DNA from: Nitzschia sp. pyKryTriq1
Lineage: Eukaryota; Bacillariophyta; Bacillariophyceae; Bacillariales; Bacillariaceae
Assembly: GCA_956465555.1 (NCBI GenBank)
Contig: OY101116.1
Coordinates: forward strand, 3,596,001-3,660,000
Length of the DNA: 64,000 nucleotides
Direction: 5' to 3'
In this document: one piece after another, positions 29,633 through 37,517 of the stretch
Position numbering within the stretch: position 1 is the first letter of the stretch
How the letters are laid out: each line of letters begins with the position of its first letter
Notes under the pieces: generated by a model
Databases searched by the model: none
What the model saw: only the letters and a program-made list of their open reading frames with translations
What the model was told of the DNA's origin: nothing
Position numbers and translations under genes: made by a program

Positions 29633-31285
29633 CTAATTGAATGTTACTCGAAAACTCATGACGCGACTGGAAGCGGAGATGTCCAAAATCGAAACACCCG
29701 TTGGTAGTTCTTTTCCACTGTGATAACTGTTGGTGTTGGGATGACCATGATTCGACAAGGTTCCGTCCGGACGGAAGGCGCCATCAGGACCCACGCCAGT
29801 AAATCGACCCCCATGAAACAAATCTCCCGTATCCCCCTCGTCTTCCATGCGTTCTAAATCGTATCGACCATCAGCTTGCAGCAAGGCAACCACGTAGTGG
29901 TCGACTGGAAAGTCTCGCTTCTGTGGGTGACCGGCAGCATTGTTGGCTTGAAGGTCCACGTGAAAAATGGCTAGACCCGGCTGGTTCAATCCCTTATCAT
30001 AACCTTCTTCCTGACGATTTTCAATCAATAGGTACTCTCCTTCTGGAAAACCTCGCCGAATCATGTACACTTTATTGCTTTCGAACGATTGAGTCAACTC
30101 ATATGTTCCATCAGAATCGATGGTTTCCACGTCGACCCATCCAAACAAGTTCTTTGTGTAAGGGCTCATGGATCCGCAATGCGTGAGAGTCCCATCAAAG
30201 CCCCATGGATTGGCCAACATATCGTAATATCCTAATCCATATCCGGGATATTCTCCGTACAGCGGCATGGCTCCCAAGGCTTGGGCGAGTTCGTGGACAG
30301 CTACTCCTACACGATTCATTCGTGCATTCTTTCGATCGTACTTGTCACTGATGATAGCGTACCGACCTTGATAGATTGGAGACTGCAATTCCCAGGCATG
30401 ACTCCAAATCCTGTCCTCGTACCATTGTCCATCGACATCATTTCCACCAAATTCTGCCGCATAGCCCGAATGGACAAAGGTTACGGTGACGGCGGAGCCC
30501 AAAACGGTATCCCAGCTAGACAACAGCTTTGAAGCTTCCTTCATAGCGGCTTCCAAACAAGTGTGCAAGGACATAGTTAAACCCGATAGTTTTCCGGTAC
30601 AATCTTGCTCGGTATAAGGAATCTGAACCCACGGAGTCAGCTCAGAAACGACCTCCAGTTTGCCGTAGGATTGTTCGTCAAAATAATGTTGAACCGACAA
30701 GTTGGGTCCATTGAACAGGAACTCCAAATCTTTCACAGCTACCAATTCTCGCGTAGTATGGTCGGAAAATTGAAAAGGGATCACCAAATTCAGAATAGAT
30801 CCTTGGGTCGCCAGTACTGTCTGATTCTGTTCTAGCTTTTGGATTTCCCTCCATTTACAGAAATCCCGTTCCATACATTTAGCATGGACTACGTGTCGAT
30901 TTTCGTGCACAGCCTTCTCCAAGTGTGTATGCGTATCGGGATCCGAAGATCGATCCACGAGAATATTTGTGGGTAAATATCTGCCATCTTTGCCCCTTGT
31001 CGCGTAATGAATCCAGCCCTCGTCGTTACGAATGGTGGGATAAAAGGAAGCCTCGGTTTCGACGACGGCAAAATGATATTCGGCCGTTCCGACCAGCATC
31101 TGTTCCGTCCCAGTGGAGTCTCCATTCGGTTGCAAAGCCGTCCAAATTCCTGGATATGCCACGTTTGCATCGGCTTGGTATTGCTGCAACGGAAGAAGAA
31201 CAGAAACCAGCCCCACAAAAAGCCACGAACGAAGCAGATTATTGGATTGTTGGTGGACCAGCCGCCTTATTCTTCGGTGCCACAT
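29633..31285 (-). CDS. Secreted M6-like metalloprotease homologue with a broken zinc motif
   Basis: A single-exon 550-residue protein with an N-terminal signal or anchor (LLRSWLFVGLVSVLLPL, 17-33, then ADANVAYPG). Residues about 160-400 resemble the M6/immune-inhibitor-A peptidase fold: LNLVIPFQFSDH, SVQHYFDEQSYGKLEV, and the active-site region VAVHELAQALGAMPLYG...GYYDMLANPWGFDG...HCGSMSPYTKNLFGWV, as in M6 HEFGHxLGLPDLY...DLM...P..C...K..LGW. The HExxH motif reads HELAQ (331-335): His331 and Glu332 are present but the second zinc His is Gln (CAA; plus-strand 30281-30283). The protein is therefore probably inactive or has altered metal binding. The C-terminal part (about 390-550) is beta-rich, with EGEYLLIENRQ and GLAIFHVD as in M6 proteins. 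No frameshift or stop is present, so this is not an obvious pseudogene. Confidence 0.75.
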   Translation of the reverse strand: MWHRRIRRLVHQQSNNLLRSWLFVGLVSVLLPLQQYQADANVAYPGIWTALQPNGDSTGTEQMLVGTAEYHFAVVETEASFYPTIRNDEGWIHYATRGKDGRYLPTNILVDRSSDPDTHTHLEKAVHENRHVVHAKCMERDFCKWREIQKLEQNQTVLATQGSILNLVIPFQFSDHTTRELVAVKDLEFLFNGPNLSVQHYFDEQSYGKLEVVSELTPWVQIPYTEQDCTGKLSGLTMSLHTCLEAAMKEASKLLSSWDTVLGSAVTVTFVHSGYAAEFGGNDVDGQWYEDRIWSHAWELQSPIYQGRYAIISDKYDRKNARMNRVGVAVHELAQALGAMPLYGEYPGYGLGYYDMLANPWGFDGTLTHCGSMSPYTKNLFGWVDVETIDSDGTYELTQSFESNKVYMIRRGFPEGEYLLIENRQEEGYDKGLNQPGLAIFHVDLQANNAAGHPQKRDFPVDHYVVALLQADGRYDLERMEDEGDTGDLFHGGRFTGVGPDGAFRPDGTLSNHGHPNTNSYHSGKELPTGVSILDISASSRVMSFRVTFN

Positions 31286-31813
31286 TGTTTCTCGATCAGC
31301 CTGGCTTGATTACTAGCGGGTTGGTGTGTGTTTTCTCTGGAGCTTCTCCGAATATGTTGTTCTTGTCGTCGTGGACGTGTTCATCATCGTCAAAGGATAG
31401 GAAGTATAGGCAGCAATGTCACTCCGATTTTATAGGATGGGTGCCGATGACTTTCTTTTTACGAGATATGACTGCCGCGAAACGACCTAATCGACTTCTT
31501 GGACCTACTCGACCAATCATTCTTCCGACCCTCTGGCTACGCTCTCTCTCTCAATATCTACCACCGGTACCGGTAGAGTAGTAGTAGCTATGAGTACTTG
31601 ATACTCGGAGTGGTATGAGTAGAGAGTAAATTTTTCCGGATATCTAAAGCAATTGTAAAATGGTAACGATGGCAAGTATTTGATCTATTTCTTAGTCTTA
31701 TCTGAAATACCTGTATGCATTTGAAAGAATTGTGTCGTCTTTCGTAAACTTCTCGATTACACCGCCGACTCCCCTTTTTCACGATCCCGTCCCTCTCGGA
31801 AACACCCCCTTGT

Positions 31814-31844
<31 letters not shown>

Positions 31845-31849
31845 CCATT
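31286..31849 (-). other. Intergenic region with a TAG trinucleotide tract
   Basis: No supported gene. A (TAG)n tract of about ten units lies at 31814-31844, directly after the stop of the SAP-domain gene and so likely in its 3' UTR. CCACCGGTACCGGTAGAGTAGTAGTAG occurs in pieces at 31561-31588. Confidence 0.45.
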
Positions 31850-33226
31850 TTACAAGCCAGCTTCCACCAAGTGTTGCACCATTTCTCGCTTGAGACCCCC
31901 TTGCTTCATGTTTCGAGACTTGAGCTTTTTTCGGAGTTGGACGACTGTCAAACTTTGCAATTCGGCGCGGTAGATCGAGGCCAGTCGATGAACCAAATGG
32001 TGCTTACGACCGGCGTAGCTGCACTGACGAGATCGCAACAAAGAGCGTAGTTCTACCACTTTGAGCATTTCATATTGAGACAAGTCATAGGAAGAGACAA
32101 TCGAGTCGTCTTCCTCGAGCTTGATGGGGATCAAAGTAGGTACACCATTTGTGCTGGTGTCTGAAGAATCATCATCCTGTTGGTCAGGATTGACACTCGA
32201 AGCGTCACTTCCGGCCTCACTAACATTGTCTTGTTCTGAATTAGCATCAGTTTGGATACATTCACTGCTGTTCTCGTCGTTGTTGGCACTGGTTTTTCCT
32301 GAGAGCGCAACTTTGGCAACCATTCCAAACAACAAGACCATTGTCCAACTTCCATAGTTCCATTCAACCTTCGAGTCCAGAGTTTCCTTGTAGAAAGTGT
32401 ATTCGCCCACCATTAACTTTGTTTCATCTTCATGAATCACAATCTTGGTTGTCATGGCGTGTTCGATGGGAGCGATATTGGCCGGAGAAGAAGCAAACAT
32501 CCAGTTGTTGATACCTCGAGCCGTGGCACCGAGAACCAAGGCCAAGAGGACCCAAATCTTGAATCGGACTAGCAACGAGGAATTCTTGGCTTGTTCCTTG
32601 ATATTTTCCTTTTCTTGTTCCGCCTTGAGAAGTGATTGACTGATCTGAACCATGATATCCAAGTCCAGTGCAGCCTGGTCGGTTGTGGACTCTTGATTAT
32701 TGGTATTGATGTCCTCGTTGTTGGAAGTCTTTGTTTCATCCTCCGGGTTTTTCATGGTGAGACCCAGAGACTCTTCCTTCAAATCCGAGCTATCCATCTG
32801 CGAAACATGAAAAGAGAGAATGTTATTCTCAGTTCCAGCCTTGATATCCTCGTTATCATTGTTTCCATGCATTTTCTTAGTAGCAGAAGCTGCCGCCGAT
32901 GCCAAGAACATGTCCAGGTCAATGCTGACGTCGCTGCAAGTAGTGTGCAAGGAAGTATCGAGAGGATCGACCGCCGTTTGAACTTCTTGCAAGTTATCAA
33001 AATCGGGATCATCACTGCCCAATAGAATTAGATTGTTAGAATCATCGTCATGGGCTGGTGTGGTGGTAGGAATGTCCACCACCACGGTTCCCTCCGAATC
33101 GTTGTTCTTCTTGGTGGTCATGGGATCGCGAGCCTCGGCTCCAGCAGTAAGAACAGGCGCTTGTACAGCAGAGACAGCTTTCTCAGAAGCATTATCTTTG
33201 ATGGTATTGGTGGTAAATCCGAACAT
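31850..33226 (-). CDS. Two-TM membrane protein with C-terminal tandem SAP/HeH motifs
   Basis: An intronless ORF; I start at the ATG at 33226 (MFGFTTN, 458 aa) because the 41 upstream in-frame residues read like 5' UTR ending in an AAC repeat. Residues 1-215 are acidic and N/T/S/D-rich, disordered. TM1 is about 221-239 (KIWVLLALVLGATARGI) and a second hydrophobic stretch about 293-309 (GSWTMVLLFGMVAKVAL). After an acidic linker two SAP-like helix-extension-helix units follow at about 383-421 (MLKVVELRSLLRSRQCSYAGRK) and 424-458 (LTVVQLRKKLKSRNMKQGGLKR). SAP units bind DNA or chromatin. A SAP/HeH unit plus two TM helices recalls inner-nuclear-membrane Heh/Src1/Man1 proteins, but those carry HeH at the N-terminus, so homology is uncertain. 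A role in chromatin tethering at the nuclear envelope is inference. Confidence 0.8.
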   Translation of the reverse strand: MFGFTTNTIKDNASEKAVSAVQAPVLTAGAEARDPMTTKKNNDSEGTVVVDIPTTTPAHDDDSNNLILLGSDDPDFDNLQEVQTAVDPLDTSLHTTCSDVSIDLDMFLASAAASATKKMHGNNDNEDIKAGTENNILSFHVSQMDSSDLKEESLGLTMKNPEDETKTSNNEDINTNNQESTTDQAALDLDIMVQISQSLLKAEQEKENIKEQAKNSSLLVRFKIWVLLALVLGATARGINNWMFASSPANIAPIEHAMTTKIVIHEDETKLMVGEYTFYKETLDSKVEWNYGSWTMVLLFGMVAKVALSGKTSANNDENSSECIQTDANSEQDNVSEAGSDASSVNPDQQDDDSSDTSTNGVPTLIPIKLEEDDSIVSSYDLSQYEMLKVVELRSLLRSRQCSYAGRKHHLVHRLASIYRAELQSLTVVQLRKKLKSRNMKQGGLKREMVQHLVEAGL

Positions 33227-34386
33227 GTTGTTGTTGTTGTTGTTTGTTATAATTTGCAATGAAATGGAGTGAGGGACTTTCGATTTTATGAGCCTTGATC
33301 GAAAGAAAAAATGCAAAAATAAAGAGGTGGAGGGAGAAACCCCTTCCACAAACCTATCGCCAGAGTTTCACGATCGCCGACATTGGCGATTGATCGAAAG
33401 GTTTCTCTCTGCAACCTTCACACCAAAACCTGAAAGTTGATAATAATGATGAGGAGGACGAGTTCACGATCGATGGAGATGGATCTTATGTAGAACAAAA
33501 CGGTTCCAATGAAAATGTGAGGCGTCTCGAACGCGTGCGTTGGATGACTGAAAAGAAAGGGCACGCCGGCGTGGTTGGATTTTGCGAGTTGGCGAGAGAC
33601 ACGCCGCGAGAGAGCGCGCGGTTGGCGCTTCGCCGAGATTTCGGTTGACGGACAGGCACGACGGTTTCAAATCCCGAATTTTCGCCCTGGGATTTCAGGA
33701 GAAGCAAAAATTCGGTGCATCTACGACTCAATGGAATAAATAATTGGACTATCTCGATTAGAAAGACTAGATCGACTACACCCCAACACACGCGAGCGGG
33801 TGGGCAAACAACCCCAACTGGATGGAGTGGGCGAGCAATGGCAATAACAAGTAACAACAAAAATAATAATCTAGCAACTCGCAGTGATGGCGACAATTAC
33901 TATTACTTGGTCGGATTGTCCGCTCGCTCGATCAGTACGGTATCCCTCGCCCGCCCAGCTAATTCATTTTTCTCGTTACAGTACGGAGTATTGCCTGAAG
34001 AATAGAGTAGTCGTATGAGTCATAGATGCACCGAATTTTTGCTTCTCCTAAAATCCCAGGGAAGCGCGAAACCGTCGTGAGGGCGCGGGAGGTTCATCGT
34101 TCATCGTTCATCGAGTCGTCGTCATTTTTAGTCGACTTTCCGAAGCAGTCAGACAAGTCGTATTTGCAAGTCGAGTTGTCTCGCTACTACAACTTCGCGA
34201 TCGCGACCATGGCGACGCGGTCGCGGCAATGACGAGTAAAATTGAAAATCCATCATCCATGATACTTTGCGGTCAATCTGCATCCCATTATTTGACCTAG
34301 CGGGCAGGTGCTGCAGTGTAGCAGTGATTAGACCCCTCTTCATCCACCAAAGGCTATCGATAACGAGACCACTGGTCATCATCATC
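33227..34386. other. Divergent intergenic region holding an inverted-repeat element
   Basis: About 1.16 kb between the start codons of the SAP-domain gene (-) and APC4 (+). It must hold both promoters. Its main feature is the inverted repeat listed separately. GCGCGCGGTTGGCG near 33614-33627 and GAGGGCGCGGGAGG near 34079-34092 are GC-rich flanks of the two arms. Two longer ORFs on the minus strand (33486-33896) are not supported. Confidence 0.5.
33657..34078. repeat. MITE-like element with about 60-bp inverted repeats
   Basis: The left arm (about 33657-33731) and the reverse complement of the right arm (about 34014-34078) agree almost base for base over CACGACGGTTTC at the outside and over about 45 bp running from CTGGGATTT through AGAAGCAAAAATTCGGTGCA to CTACGACTCA at the inside. 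The left arm has roughly 10 extra bases between the two blocks. The interior (about 280 bp) has no coding signal. This could be a miniature inverted-repeat transposable element or a foldback element. Target-site duplications were not obvious by eye. Confidence 0.7.
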
Positions 34387-37300
34387 ATGACAGACGAAGA
34401 AGAAGCTCCACAAAAGCAATGTTTCACATCCATCCAATCTCGAAAGTTACTCGGAGGTTTGGAGTCGTTTCATCTTTGTCCATCGATGGATCTACTAGTC
34501 TACGGAACTTCGGCGGCGAGGCATCAACAGAGCCTGTATCGTACCATGTCCTGGCAAAAGGTGGCCAGCATTACGCCCACTAATGAATCAGCATCATTAG
34601 AGGATGCAGGGGCGGCAGCACAACATCCTGCAGTCACTTGTTGGAGCCCTAGCGGTCGCTGGATTGTGGTGGCGATCGACAAGAGTATTTCGTTGTATGG
34701 AGTGGAACCATTGGCGAATCCACCAGGAGGAGGAGCCTTTTCGAGTGAAGCCACCGAAGCCCAGCATTCTTGGACGGTGGATCATCCAGTGACGGGCTTG
34801 TTCTGGGCACATGTCGGTCGGGCCCATCCTACAGCCTGGAAAATCGTGGAAGATGAGACAGAGGAAGAACTGTCTTGGAGGTACGTACGCTTGCCTTGGA
34901 GGTCCCTGGTAGAGTAGGGACTTGAAGAATCAATCAACAATGGCTTTGTCTCACTTTTGGAATGCGATAGCTATCAATCATTCTACGTCGACTCGACAAA
35001 ATTCTTTTTGCCTCCGAGTGACTATCTGCACCCAAGCGAGGATGACGACCATCATCGCCACCAGGATCAGACGACTACAACGGCACTACCAGAAAGTAAA
35101 ACTCCTCTAAGTGTTTTGTGTCTTTCGACAACAAAACATCTCTCGTTGTATTTACATGGGCGATACCGTCTAATGACGTTGGATCGGCCACAGAATGAGT
35201 TTTCCGGCTCCCCTTGCCAAGTGGTTGTCAGCAACGACTTGGCTTACTTTTTGGTACAATCAGGATCTTCTAGCATGTCCTTGTACCATCTTCCGTTTTT
35301 GAAGCGTGATCGATACCCTTTACAAATCGTCGCTTCCCTGCATGGATCCATCGCCTCTCACCTGTCGACCCTTCGAGAATCCATTGTTGAGTGCTCGAAT
35401 TCCTGGAAAACATCGCTCAAGCCACTGGATATGAAATTACAGCCCTTGCTCAAATTGCTCCAGAATTACAGTGTGGATGATCAACCACTCGGAGTCATCC
35501 TGAAGCAATATATTCTCGTCGGTCATACCAGTGAATCCTCGAGCGTAGCCAATGCAATGGACCAATTCTTTACTTCAGTTCAGATGAATGATCAGCTACT
35601 CCAGCGCATGGAGCGATCTTTGCATGGAGCATTGGCGAATGTGGAGGGCCAGGCCCGCAAAGGCTTGCTCAGTCCCACCCAGGCGTTGTGCTATGAAATT
35701 CAAGAATTAGCGGGGCATGTACAGTTTCACTATCCTGGTACAGAACAACCGGCGGCACTGCAAGAATTGTTGCATGCCAGTCATCAGTTGTGGATCAGTG
35801 TTCAGTCTTTGCTATTGTCGATCGTTCAAGGCCGACTCCAGATACGAGACTTGTGTGGTTGGCTACGAAGCGCAGGATCTCAAATCAAGGCACGGGGGAC
35901 TGCGTCCAATTCCGTTCAACGTGAAAATGCCAAGAAGCGTCGCGTTCCACAAGCTGTTATTGAACGATTGTTGTCGAGCCTGAATACCGCCCCACAGGAT
36001 CAGGTTCCCGGTAGTAGTCTGTCGGAACACTTACTAAACATCACGACGTCGGTGAGTATTATTATAAAAGCTGTCGACGCCCAACGCGCGACATTTGGAT
36101 CTTGGATTCGGTTTGACTCACACACTCATTTTTTGTCTCATTGACGACTCAAGATGTTGCTCAAGGACACGACGGACCTCATTCCATTGAAACCCGAAAA
36201 ACTAGGTAGTGCGACTAAACGTCCAGAATCTCCATCTTCTGTGTTGGGACTTGTAACTAGCACACCGACTGTGGCTCACGCCATCAAAGTAGCGGGAGAG
36301 GCTTTCTTGGCGGTGATGGACAATCCTCTCAGCAACGTCCCAAAGTCAATTGTCCCGACAGGTAAGCCCCAGTAGCCTTCCTGCCACTTCACGTGCATTT
36401 TCACAATATATCGCTCACATGTTTCATTTCCATGGTTATGTTTTCAGAATTTCGAGTATCTCCCAATGCTCCTGCATCTTCTACGTTATGCAGGATCCAT
36501 ATGCGAATTGGCCGAGACGTACTGGCAGCGAGCGACCCGTGGGACGAGGAGGACGATGAGAACGATAAAGGCGCCGGGGCGGGAAGAAGCTACTTTTCAC
36601 CAAGGGCTTGTTCGAAAGACGGTCACCCAGACGATGCTGAAGCAATCTACTGCCGCCAATGGTCTATCATTGTGCAAGCCGAAGAGAACACCGTTCAATT
36701 GTTTTGCGTTCCACTAGGGTGGAGAGACCCTGAAGACGAGGACATGGAATTTGATGACGAGGAGACTGCGGAGGTTTTCATTCCATTTTATCTTGCTGCA
36801 AAACTCATCCTTCCTCCTGGAGGATCCATCCGTGATGTCGGCTTTTATAGTGACGATGGCAAGTCTTCCCTGTCTTCTGGGAATGACAGTGGGACCGGAA
36901 AGGAGGGGCGTCAAAAGCTCGGAATCCTGTACCAACAGGATGAAGATTCTAGATTAGATCTATGGTTGGTCTCGTACGACAACTTGATTTGGCAATCGCT
37001 GCCATTTGAATCTACGTTGATTGATTCTTCGCAAATCGAAAGTTTTGCTTCCAGCAATCTTCAACCCAAGGGGGAAGGGGAAGAAAACAACCAAACTGAA
37101 GACAAAGCCGTACTGTATGCTCAAAGTAAGTATCCTTGGAACGCTTGAATATTGATGATTTTGTCGCATGAATCTAACACAATATTTATGTTGTCCACAG
37201 CCCGAACGATTTCCAAGCTGGAGAGTCACGATGCACAGGTTCAACTGATGCTTTGCGGGTCAAGGGGGGTGGGCGCCGTGTCTTTCACATACGAGGGGGC

Positions 37301-37391
37301 GACAACTGTCGAATTGCTAGACTTGGAAGAAGATGAAGAGCCGGACGAGGATGAAGAAGAATACGACGAGGACGAAATAGAGGAAGACTAA
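34387..37391 (+). CDS. ANAPC4: Anaphase-promoting complex subunit 4
   Basis: Five exons, 34387..34880, 34971..36051, 36154..36361, 36448..37125 and 37201..37391, give 883 residues. APC4 is a scaffold of the APC/C ubiquitin ligase, linking the platform subunits to APC1. The N-terminal third is the APC4 WD40-like propeller (SWQKVASITP, VTCWSPSGRWIVVAIDKSISLYGVE, WTVDHPVTGLFW). The middle is the long helical APC4 domain (LLKLLQNYSVDD, GVILKQYILVGHTSES, MDQFFTSVQMNDQLLQRMERSLHGALANVEGQ in pieces, LCGWLRSAGSQIKARG). The C-terminus returns to beta strands and ends in an acidic D/E tail. All splice junctions restore frame: phases 2, 0, 1, 1. The 34881-34970 intron contains an in-frame stop. It is convergent with CSTF3, with 126 bp between stops. 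Confidence 0.9.
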
Positions 37392-37517
37392 TAATAAGTG
37401 ATCTGTTCAATGTTTATGTCGTGAAGGGTTGTGCATTTCCTTATTTCATGCCTGGCTGTTCTCAATCCACAGACAAGTTGCTGTAGTGTATTCAGTGTCA
37501 ATGGTCTCGTCACTAGT

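Noticed and set aside
30925-31581. 218-codon plus-strand ORF opposite the M6-like gene
   Set aside because: Lies antisense to a well-supported coding region and has no recognisable domain; the minus strand shows signal peptide and family motifs.
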